NCBI GenBank assembly: GCA_002378125.1
Contig: DFRF01000113.1
Span: forward strand, 1 to 12,567
Length of the DNA: 12,567 nt
Source: Rhodospirillaceae bacterium UBA3470
Lineage (GTDB): Bacteria > Pseudomonadota > Alphaproteobacteria > Rhodospirillales > Casp-alpha2
Direction: 5' to 3'
Positions 7,701 through 12,567 of the stretch are shown in pieces (the first letter of the stretch is position 1; each line of letters opens with the position of its first letter). The notes beneath the pieces are model-generated. The model was not told the DNA's origin. It was given only the letters and a program-made list of their open reading frames with translations, and did not search any database. The position numbers and the translations under genes were made by a program.

Positions 7701-8226
7701 AATGCAGGCCCGTGATGCCGGCCGCTTCCTCCAACAGGCCGCGGCGCTGCTGCGGTTTGGCGCTGATGACCGCACCGATGCGACCCTGGCTGACCATGGC
7801 TGTGGACCGGGCACCGGTGGATGAATCAGCAAACAAGAGCTGCACGTCGCGGGCTCGCACTTCCTTGCCGTTGACCCGGTAGGTGGAGCCCTTTTCGCGC
7901 TCGATCTTGCGACTGACCTCCAGGTCTTCTTCGTTATTGAATTGGGCCGGCGCCGTGCGTTCGTTATTGTCAAGGGCGAGAATAACCTCAGCGGAATTGC
8001 GCTGAGGACGCGACGCTGTACCACCGAAGATAACGTCGTCCATGCCAGACCCGCGCATATGCTTGGCAGACGTCTCGCCCATGACCCAGCGAAGCGCTTC
8101 CACAAGGTTCGACTTGCCGCAACCGTTTGGCCCGACGACACCCGTGAGCCCCAAATTGATATGGATCTCCGTGTTGTCTACGAAGGACTTAAATCCCGTC
8201 AGGCGTAATTTGTTGAACTGCAGCAA
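4762..8226 (-). CDS. smc: Chromosome segregation protein SMC
   Basis: This is an ATP-driven DNA-organising protein that forms a ring-shaped dimer with ScpA and ScpB and compacts and segregates the chromosome. The 1154-residue protein has the full architecture. The N-terminal Walker A is GPNGCGKS (32-39). A long coiled coil covers about 170-500, a non-helical hinge about 510-625, and a second coiled coil about 630-985. The C-terminal ATPase half has the LSGGEQ signature (about 1053-1058) and Walker B PICVLDEVDAP (from 1076, catalytic Glu1082), then ITHH. The hinge is unlike the usual glycine-rich SMC hinge and contains QRLVSREGGLWRWDGY, which I recall from alphaproteobacterial SMCs. The start is a TTG at 8226 with AGGGAAG 9 bases upstream, and the protein begins just before the conserved GFKSF motif. 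It is 30 bases downstream of the dsbA-like gene. scpA and scpB are not in the window. Confidence 0.96.
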   Translation of the reverse strand: MLQFNKLRLTGFKSFVDNTEIHINLGLTGVVGPNGCGKSNLVEALRWVMGETSAKHMRGSGMDDVIFGGTASRPQRNSAEVILALDNNERTAPAQFNNEEDLEVSRKIEREKGSTYRVNGKEVRARDVQLLFADSSTGARSTAMVSQGRIGAVISAKPQQRRGLLEEAAGITGLHSRRHEAELRLRGAETNLERLDDILITLDAQLVNLKKQARQANRYTNLSDHIRKAEATLFHLRWKDAEASLVEAEEAMRTTQAQVGELTGLAGKAATDQAARAAALAPLRQTEASAAAELHRITLARDNLAAEEQRIQDTMDQVRQRLEQIGTDREHAIAFAIDATEAAERLSAEQGEIEAARGAEIEERTAAAEALAAAKSQVEETETALNTATALVADIEARRNGLSDRIRDLEQRLDRMSRRAEEIERQRAELDADQPESTTVDATERAVAGCTDAVEAAHDQQSEAEETRAVTEEALRRANATLQDANAELTRLKAEESAIAKVLDAVEDDLWPPLIDAVAVQPGFEAALGAALGEELNVPADEAAPVHWRTLGPLSASLALPEGVIPMSELVEAPPSLTRRLQQIGVVDTDEQGMVLAESLAQGQRLVSREGGLWRWDGYTVSSEATTPAAARLEQRNRLADLRGMLDAAVVAVGKLETVRDAAREAEQDARNTEQIARRDVREAHHALNAAREILAHEKEKATVHSSRLIALDEALETAVADRDETAKALSTQQTELADLPEPVAERENVARLRTKLAEHRTYQVDCYSRHDQLERLAKERANRLQSIGTELHTWRRRDADSARQLEDLAKREEALKEELTRLEAKPAELDSQRQELMSAIEISEAKRREAADALAEAEIAMRDADQILREAETALARTREYHVRAEGSVNQAKQVCTGIAERVADRLSCRPGDLFEISGLDSQKALPELEATERKVDRLIRERETMGPVNLRAQQEAEELTEQIDTLNSERDDLLEAIDKLRHGISELNREGRARLLASFKEVDMHFQELFVRLFGGGRAHLALTESDDPLEAGLEIMASPPGKKLQVLSLLSGGEQALTALALLFGVFLTNPAPICVLDEVDAPLDDANVDRFCTLLEEMAREGKTRFLIITHHRMTMARMDRLFGVTMAERGVSQLVSVDLQEAERLRDIA

Positions 8227-8256
8227 GGTCGATGTCTTCCCTTAATCTTGCTGGCC

Positions 8257-8919
8257 CTATTGGACCTTTGCTAATTCCCGATCGACGATCTTTTTGAACT
8301 CGTCGTAAGGCAGGCCACCGGACAGCTTCTCAGTGCCGATGACGAAATAGGGCGTGGCATTGACCCCGTCTTCTTTGTAGGCCTTTTCCTTCAACCCCTG
8401 GATATGATCGAGGAGCTTCTGGTTGCTGATGCAGGCCTGCACGTCGGCTGACGGCATGCCGCCGAAGCGCGCCACCTTGGTCAGCGCGTCCAACGGATTG
8501 CTTGCCCGCGACCACTGTGGTTGCGTACGGAAGAACATGTCGACGAAGCCAAAATATCGTTGCGAGCCTGAGCAGCGCGCGATCATGGTCGCGGCTAGGG
8601 CCGGCGTGCCCAGGGGAAAGTCGCGGTAAACCAATTTCACCTTACCCGTGTCGATATAGTCCTTTTTAAGTTTAGGATACACGTCGTGGTGGAAGCTGGC
8701 GCAATGAGAGCAGCCCAACGACGCGTACTCGACGATCGTAAGCGGCGCGTCCGCCTGTCCGATAACCATCTCCTTTATGGAGTCCGTAAAGCTTGCGACG
8801 CCCGCATGGGATGGCGTCGGCGCTAATCCAAGAAACCCCAAGGTGCTCACCCCGACCAGCCCTGCTAAAACGGAGCGGCGTGTGGGAAATTCGAGAATAA
8901 CTGGTAGATATCGTGACAA
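8257..8919 (-). CDS. DsbA family thiol:disulfide oxidoreductase
   Basis: This is a thioredoxin-fold protein that probably forms or shuffles disulfide bonds in periplasmic proteins. The 220-residue precursor has a twin-arginine-type signal: TRRSVLAG (13-20), a hydrophobic stretch, and a likely cleavage after SHA (37-39). The mature part has the active site C70-S-H-C73 in YASLGCSHCASFH, and the cis-proline partner T189-P190 (NATPYFVIG). Two more cysteines, C116 and C163, lie in the helical insertion. A second, non-catalytic disulfide is known in some alphaproteobacterial DsbA proteins, and these residues could form one. The start is a TTG at 8919, with GGAG 6 bases upstream. No nearby ATG fits. 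The gene is followed after 30 bases by smc and preceded by the dciA-like gene, an order conserved in alphaproteobacteria as I recall it. It may be a DsbA oxidase or a BdbD-like enzyme, and the sequence does not settle which. Confidence 0.9.
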   Translation of the reverse strand: MSRYLPVILEFPTRRSVLAGLVGVSTLGFLGLAPTPSHAGVASFTDSIKEMVIGQADAPLTIVEYASLGCSHCASFHHDVYPKLKKDYIDTGKVKLVYRDFPLGTPALAATMIARCSGSQRYFGFVDMFFRTQPQWSRASNPLDALTKVARFGGMPSADVQACISNQKLLDHIQGLKEKAYKEDGVNATPYFVIGTEKLSGGLPYDEFKKIVDRELAKVQ

Positions 8920-8925
8920 AGTCCT

Positions 8926-8930
8926 CTCCT
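8926..8930 (-). promoter_or_regulatory. Ribosome binding site of the dsbA-like gene
   Basis: The minus strand reads AGGAG, within AGGAGAGGA, 6 bases before the TTG at 8919. It supports the non-ATG start and the full twin-arginine signal peptide. Confidence 0.7.
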
Positions 8931-8948
8931 AGGCACCAGATGTTGTTG

Positions 8949-8978
8949 ACTATAGAACCGTGAATTCGGGCGAGTCGA
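8949..8978 (-). promoter_or_regulatory. Possible sigma-70-type promoter for dsbA-smc
   Basis: On the minus strand, TCGACT (8973-8978) and TATAGT (8949-8954) are 18 bases apart, matching the -35/-10 consensus at 4 and 5 of 6 positions. They lie about 30 bases upstream of the dsbA-like start, in the 116-base gap after the dciA-like gene. This was found by eye and is only a candidate. Confidence 0.3.
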
Positions 8979-9035
8979 GACCAATCTTGTCAATGTTTTC
9001 CACAGATAGTCGTGGTGGCGAAAGCCGCAATAATG

Positions 9036-9545
9036 CTATTTGAAATCGGTGTCGTCCTGGTAGACCGCGTTGCCGAGGCGGTTCAAGGCCTCGCGAAGTT
9101 CTGGGTCTGTGATGGTTGTGACTTCCTGAGCGACTATGGGATTCTGAGGCGGTGCGGTCCGCGGCGCGGCGGGCGTATTAGCGGCCGGGACGTCGGCCAA
9201 TGGGCCGTGGATATACCGCATTTTTGCGACTGCCTTAAAGCCGAAATAACCGTTGATGCGCTCCAGAAGCTGAGGTTCCAGGTGCTGAAGCTCCGTGGCC
9301 ATGGCGGAATGGTCGACGCGCAAATGCAACAAACCGGAGTGACGCTCCCGATTGGCGTAGGTGATGCGGTCGGGCAGTGAATGTTTGGCGATTATCGGAC
9401 CGACGATGTGGCCCCATTCCTTGGCCACAGTCCCGTCAGCGAGACCGCGCTTGCCAAAAATCGGCTTAGTCAGCCGAGACACCGTCATGCCGAGCGTTTC
9501 AGCGCGGTTGCGGCGGTTACTGGGGCGAGGCCGGTAGGCAGCCAT
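9036..9545 (-). CDS. DUF721 / DciA family protein
   Basis: This is a member of the DUF721 family, which includes DciA, the factor that assists loading of the replicative helicase DnaB in bacteria lacking DnaC. That function is known for other members and is inferred here. The 169-residue protein has the family core at about 20-112: GLADGTVAKEWGHIVG, then KHSLPDRITY, then a segment with LLHLRVDHSAMATELQH, and LLERINGYFGFKAVAKMRY. A Pro/Ala-rich linker (about 117-140) leads to a short C-terminal helix (TDPELREALNRLGNAV). The ATG at 9545 has only a weak ribosome binding site. It is divergent from mutY, with a 103-base gap, and lies upstream of the dsbA-smc pair on the same strand. Confidence 0.88.
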   Translation of the reverse strand: MAAYRPRPSNRRNRAETLGMTVSRLTKPIFGKRGLADGTVAKEWGHIVGPIIAKHSLPDRITYANRERHSGLLHLRVDHSAMATELQHLEPQLLERINGYFGFKAVAKMRYIHGPLADVPAANTPAAPRTAPPQNPIVAQEVTTITDPELREALNRLGNAVYQDDTDFK

Positions 9546-9648
9546 ATCTCAAAAATCCGTCCTTTGGTCAGGCGATCGCGGTATGGTAAGGTCAGGCCTT
9601 GGCCGCCGCAACAAGAGGTGGCGTTTACGCAACTGATTGTGATCAAAC

Positions 9649-10695
9649 GTGTCTGCCGATCCTGCTGCCATCACGAACGCCTTACTTGCATGGTACGACG
9701 CCCATCGCCGCATCTTGTCGTGGCGGGCAGCTCCTGGAGAGATTTCCGACCCTTACGCCGTCTGGTTGAGCGAAATCATGCTGCAGCAAACGACGGTAGC
9801 AACAGTGACCCCCTATTACGGCAATTTTTTGGCAAAGTGGCCACAAGTTGGTGATTTGGCGGAGGCGTCCCTGGATGATGTGCTGCATGCTTGGCAGGGG
9901 CTTGGCTATTATACGCGGGCTCGAAACCTGCACAAATGCGCCCAGGTCGTGAGCGTTGATTATGGCGGACAATTTCCAGACACGGAGCTCGGGCTGCGCG
10001 CCTTGCCGGGTATCGGTCCCTATACGGCGGCGGCCATCGCCGCCATTGCGTTCGGCCGAAAGGCGACGCCCGTGGACGCTAACATCGAACGGGTCGTGGC
10101 ACGGCTATATGCCGTTCCCGATCCGCTGCCCAAATCAAAACCCCAGATCCGCACGCACGCCGAGGCGCTGACGCCAAAACGGCGTGCTGGCGACTTCGCC
10201 CAGGCCTTGATGGATCTCGGGGCGACGGTGTGCAAGCCGAAGAAGGCGGATTGCGAGATTTGCCCCTTATCCGGCCCCTGCCTGGCCAACAAAGAGTCGA
10301 ATCCCGGCCGCTACCCGTTGAAGGCGCCCAGGAAGGCACGCCCGAAGCGACACGGGGTGGTGTTCTGGGCTGTGCGTGGCGATGGCGCAGTCCTGGTTCG
10401 CCGCCGGCCGGAGACGGGTTTGTTGGGTGGAATGATGGAATTTCCGACCACCGAATGGCGGGAACTAGCGTGGGAGGGCAATTCCTGGCAGGATTGGGCA
10501 CCAGCTACTGCAGATTGGTGCGCGCTTGCGGAACCTGTCACTCATGGCTTCACGCATTTTCTGTTGGAATTAACTGTGATGCGTGGTGCCGTCGATGGCG
10601 GCGACGGTAGATGGTGCCACCCCGATGATTTTGGTGATCTGGCCCTGCCGACGGCGATGAAGAAGGTCGCCGCCGCGGCCGCTCATTCGTCGTAG
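9649..10695 (+). CDS. mutY: A/G-specific adenine DNA glycosylase
   Basis: This is the base-excision repair enzyme that removes adenine mispaired with 8-oxoguanine. The 348-residue protein has the HhH-GPD catalytic domain. It includes catalytic Glu42 in WLSEIMLQQTTVATVTPYY, the helix-hairpin-helix LPGIGPYTAAAI (119-130) and catalytic Asp143 in PVDANIERV. A complete 4Fe-4S cluster motif C195-x6-C202-x2-C205-x5-C211 follows. The C-terminal NUDIX-like domain (about 235-340), which recognises 8-oxoguanine, is present, with GGMMEFPTTEW and the loop VTHGFTHFLLEL. The start is a GTG at 9649. An in-frame stop (TGA at 9640-9642) lies just upstream, so no longer form is possible. No clear ribosome binding site precedes it. 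The 3' end overlaps the convergent apt gene by 13 bases. Confidence 0.96.
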   Translation: MSADPAAITNALLAWYDAHRRILSWRAAPGEISDPYAVWLSEIMLQQTTVATVTPYYGNFLAKWPQVGDLAEASLDDVLHAWQGLGYYTRARNLHKCAQVVSVDYGGQFPDTELGLRALPGIGPYTAAAIAAIAFGRKATPVDANIERVVARLYAVPDPLPKSKPQIRTHAEALTPKRRAGDFAQALMDLGATVCKPKKADCEICPLSGPCLANKESNPGRYPLKAPRKARPKRHGVVFWAVRGDGAVLVRRRPETGLLGGMMEFPTTEWRELAWEGNSWQDWAPATADWCALAEPVTHGFTHFLLELTVMRGAVDGGDGRWCHPDDFGDLALPTAMKKVAAAAAHSS

Positions 10696-11198
10696 GCGAT
10701 CAGCGTGTCGATGGGAATATCAAAACGATCGCGGCCGTTCAGGAACGTCAACTCGATGATGCAGGCTGCGCCGACCACTTTGGCGCCAACCTTCTTAAAC
10801 AGATCGACGGAAGCCCTCAACGTGCCGCCAGTTGCTAGCAGATCGTCCAGAATGACGATCCGTTGGCCCGGTTGGACGCAATCTTCCTGAATTTGTATGG
10901 TGTCGGATCCGTATTCCAAGTCGTACTCATGGCTGACCAGTGCCCCCGGCAGCTTGCCTTCCTTGCGAACCATAGTGAAGCCCAGGCCCAAGCGCGAGGC
11001 CAAGGGCGCGGCAACCAGAAAGCCCCGCGATTCAATTCCCGCCAACATATCCGGCTTGTGCTGGGACACTGCCTTGGATAGTCGGCCCAAGGCCACGCTC
11101 CAGGCATCGGGATGGGCCAAAAGGGTCGAGATGTCATAAAACAGAATGCCCGGCTTCGGGAAGTCGGGGATGGACCGGATGTGGTCTTTCAAATTCAT
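10683..11198 (-). CDS. apt: Adenine phosphoribosyltransferase
   Basis: This is a cytoplasmic purine-salvage enzyme that joins adenine and PRPP to make AMP and pyrophosphate. The 171-residue protein matches the usual Apt length. It has the N-terminal IPDFPKPGILFYDIS (10-24), the core AGIESRGFLVAAPLA (53-67), the flexible-loop region VRKEGKLPG (77-85) and the PRPP-binding loop VILDDLLATGGTL (115-127). The frame extends 20 residues upstream to an alternative start at 11258. I chose the ATG at 11198 because the protein then begins like its homologues (MNLKDHIRSIPDFPKPG), although the ribosome binding site is weak (GCGGAAA). The C-terminal end overlaps mutY tail to tail by 13 bases, with no room for a separate terminator. 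Confidence 0.95.
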   Translation of the reverse strand: MNLKDHIRSIPDFPKPGILFYDISTLLAHPDAWSVALGRLSKAVSQHKPDMLAGIESRGFLVAAPLASRLGLGFTMVRKEGKLPGALVSHEYDLEYGSDTIQIQEDCVQPGQRIVILDDLLATGGTLRASVDLFKKVGAKVVGAACIIELTFLNGRDRFDIPIDTLIAYDE

Positions 11199-11233
11199 GA
11201 TGAAATTTCCGCGCGCAATGAACTCAAAGGGAC

Positions 11234-11262
11234 ATGCTAATGACAGGCACGGGATCAATCAA
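11234..11262 (-). promoter_or_regulatory. Possible promoter of apt
   Basis: On the minus strand, TTGATT (11257-11262) and TAGCAT (11234-11239) are 17 bases apart and each matches 4 of 6 consensus positions. The -10 is 35 bases upstream of the chosen apt start. It is a weak candidate found by eye. If real, it would lie inside the longer 11258 reading frame and would support the shorter apt start. Confidence 0.25.
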
Positions 11263-11300
11263 ACATGCTCGTTCCTGGCGGTGGGGCCGTGGAGCAGGGG

Positions 11301-11342
11301 AAATGAAATAGTTGTCTCATGAATTGATATAGTGTTTCATTT
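11301..11342. repeat. Inverted repeat AAATGAAA-26 nt-TTTCATTT in the apt/aminotransferase gap
   Basis: The perfect 8-bp arms AAATGAAA (11301-11308) and TTTCATTT (11335-11342) flank 26 bases that contain the small palindrome TCATGA. The surroundings are AT-rich compared with the genes. The layout resembles a two-half-site operator in a divergent promoter region, but the spacing is long and no regulator gene is next to it. No T-run suggests termination. Confidence 0.35.
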
Positions 11343-11666
11343 TATCACATCGGATCCTAAATCGTAATTACTCTCCCTCTCTTATTCACAAAAACTAAAA
11401 TCGCGGCAGAGATGGAAGATTCAAAGGTAATCGATCACATCGTTTCGCGCGTCTCGCGCTATAGCTCGCAATGGCAGTTGGCGGTCCGGTAAGTCTTGTT
11501 ATGGGTGGCATTGAAATCGATGTGCACGTTGGCGAACAAAGCGAGTATTCAACTCGACTCCATGTTCCGCCTTGTTCGCGCCATGTCGGCGATCCGCAAT
11601 TCTGAGCGCCAGCTTGGGTATTTCGATGCCTATTGGGGTTAAATCCCGAATCATTGGATCGAATTA

Positions 11667-11670
11667 GGAG
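11667..11670 (+). promoter_or_regulatory. Ribosome binding site of the aminotransferase
   Basis: TAGGAG ends at 11670, 10 bases before the ATG at 11681. The spacing is slightly long but acceptable, and no other start with a better site lies nearby in frame. Confidence 0.6.
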
Positions 11671-11680
11671 AACTGAGCTA

Positions 11681-12567
11681 ATGAACGATCAATCCCGCGT
11701 CTTTCATCGTCAACTGGGCAAGGATATGCCCCGCGCAGTCGGCGGCGAGGGCGTGTATCTCATCGATGCCGACGGTAAGCGTTACCTGGATGCCTCGGGC
11801 GGCGCCGCCGTTTCCTGTCTTGGCCATGGTGATCCGGACGTCATCGAAGCGATCAAGGATCAACTGGACACCTTGGCCTTCGCGCATACGGGCTTCTTCA
11901 CGTCTGGCCCGGCAGAGGAGTTGGCGGACCTCTTGATCGAGCAAGCGCCGGATGGTTTCGGTGCCGTCTATTTCGTGTCTGGGGGCTCGGAAGCGGTAGA
12001 GGCTGGCCTTAAGATGGCGCGTCAGTATTTCCTGGAGATCGGTGAGCCGTCTCGCAATAAGTTCATCGCTCGACAGCAAAGCTATCACGGCAATACGCTG
12101 GGTGCGCTCTCTGTGGGAGGTAATGTGTGGCGGCGTGAGCCGTTCAAAGAACTCCTGATCGAGGCATCGCACATTTCGCCGTGCTATGCGTACCGGGGCC
12201 GTAGTGACGACGAATCGGAGGAGGAATACGGACACCGAGTGGCTGACGAGTTGGAGGCGGAGATACAACGTATCGGCCCGGAGAACGTTGCCGCGTTCAT
12301 CGCCGAAACGGTGGGTGGTGCGACGGCCGGTGTGATCCCGCCTGTGGCCGGCTACTTCAAACGCGTCCGAGAGATTTGTGGTCGACATGGCGTGCTGTTG
12401 ATCCTTGATGAGGTCATGTGTGGCATGGGCAGAACGGGGACCTTGTTCGCCTGTGAACAAGACGGCATCTCGCCCGACATCATCTGTGTCGCGAAAGGGT
12501 TGGGCGCTGGCTACCAACCGATTGGTGCCACCATAGTCAACAGCAAGGTATTGGAAACGTTTCAGCG
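11681..12567 (+). CDS. Class III PLP-dependent aminotransferase (3' end outside the window)
   Basis: This is a fold-type I pyridoxal-phosphate aminotransferase of class III, which moves an amino group from an amine or omega-amino acid to a keto acid. Only the first 295 residues are present, of about 430-460 usual for the family. Visible features are the N-terminal GVYLIDADGKRYLDASGGAA and the PLP-phosphate loop SGGSEA (100-105). After these come Y135-H136-G137, which stacks on the cofactor, and the ETVGGATAGVIPP stretch. Asp243 in LILDEVMCGMGRTG pairs with the PLP nitrogen, and the Schiff-base Lys272 lies in CVAKGLGAGYQPIGA. The substrate is not determinable. Taurine, beta-alanine and other omega-amine:pyruvate enzymes share these motifs. 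The gene is cut by the window edge, and no partner gene is visible. A long open frame on the opposite strand (11678-12517) is its shadow. Confidence 0.93.
   Translation, partial: MNDQSRVFHRQLGKDMPRAVGGEGVYLIDADGKRYLDASGGAAVSCLGHGDPDVIEAIKDQLDTLAFAHTGFFTSGPAEELADLLIEQAPDGFGAVYFVSGGSEAVEAGLKMARQYFLEIGEPSRNKFIARQQSYHGNTLGALSVGGNVWRREPFKELLIEASHISPCYAYRGRSDDESEEEYGHRVADELEAEIQRIGPENVAAFIAETVGGATAGVIPPVAGYFKRVREICGRHGVLLILDEVMCGMGRTGTLFACEQDGISPDIICVAKGLGAGYQPIGATIVNSKVLETFQ

Larger units (their letters stand above)
11199..11680. other. Intergenic region between apt and the aminotransferase
   Basis: This stretch of about 480 bases has no convincing gene. It should hold the divergent promoters of apt (minus) and the aminotransferase (plus). 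An AT-rich part around 11300-11400 contains the inverted repeat listed separately. The right half (about 11412-11640) has more coding-like composition. One plus-strand frame runs from an ATG at 11412 through an in-frame TAA and ends with GYFDAYWG before a stop near 11640. Another, 11471-11605, would give 44 residues. Neither has a ribosome binding site or a family I recognise. It could be a decayed gene or a long leader. I cannot tell which. Confidence 0.4.

Noticed and set aside
9546..9648. Divergent promoters between the dciA-like gene and mutY
   Set aside because: Promoters must exist here, but no -35/-10 pair with acceptable spacing stood out on either strand, so I did not list any.
11412..11492. 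26-residue frame (ATG at 11412 to TAA) considered as a leader peptide or attenuator
   Set aside because: It has no ribosome binding site, no run of a regulatory amino acid and no terminator/antiterminator pair before the aminotransferase.
11678..12517. 279-residue open frame on the minus strand
   Set aside because: It is exactly opposite the aminotransferase, which has clear PLP motifs and a ribosome binding site. The minus-strand protein is rich in Arg and His without domain features, typical of a shadow frame in GC-rich DNA.
1..12567. CRISPR arrays, tRNA or rRNA genes, insertion sequences, phage or defence genes
   Set aside because: I saw no regular repeats with spacers, no cloverleaf or rRNA-like segment, no transposase or integrase motif, and no toxin, nuclease or defence-type gene cluster.

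Overview
The window looks like chromosomal DNA from an alphaproteobacterium, probably Rhodospirillales-like. Three things point that way. First, the F0 part of ATP synthase forms its own operon (atpI-atpB-atpE-b'-b) with a duplicated b-type subunit and no F1 genes attached. Second, the genes run in the order mutY / DUF721 (DciA-like) / DsbA-like / smc, an arrangement I recall from this class. Third, the AtpB and AtpE sequences have the alphaproteobacterial style. The family-level placement is inference. I ran no search.

Layout. At 1-183 (perhaps to 243 or 264), on the minus strand, is the start of an unrecognised exported protein cut by the window edge. At 324-2778, minus strand, lies the F0 operon, transcribed atpI, atpB, atpE, atpG (b'), atpF (b), with tight spacing and a good ribosome binding site for each gene. 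At 2905-4614, minus strand, a GMC-family FAD oxidoreductase of unknown substrate sits between the F0 operon and smc. At 4762-8919, minus strand, smc follows a DsbA-like thiol oxidoreductase by 30 bases, so the two are probably co-transcribed. At 9036-9545, minus strand, is the DUF721/DciA-like gene, which faces away from mutY (9649-10695, plus). mutY overlaps the 3' end of apt (10683-11198, minus) by 13 bases in convergent orientation. A gap of about 480 bases follows, then a class III PLP-dependent aminotransferase starts at 11681 (plus) and runs off the right edge.

Most genes are housekeeping: energy coupling (F0), chromosome organisation (Smc), replication (DciA-like), repair of oxidised guanine mispairs (MutY), purine salvage (Apt) and envelope disulfide chemistry (DsbA-like). 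The GMC oxidoreductase and the aminotransferase are metabolic genes whose substrates cannot be read from sequence. Several genes start with TTG or GTG (atpB, smc, dsbA-like, mutY). For atpB, smc and the dsbA-like gene the choice is backed by Shine-Dalgarno sequences.

I found no CRISPR array, rRNA, tRNA, intact insertion sequence, phage gene or recognisable new defence or biosynthetic system. The least explained parts are the truncated exported protein at the left edge and the 11199-11680 gap, which holds an operator-like inverted repeat and short frames I cannot identify.
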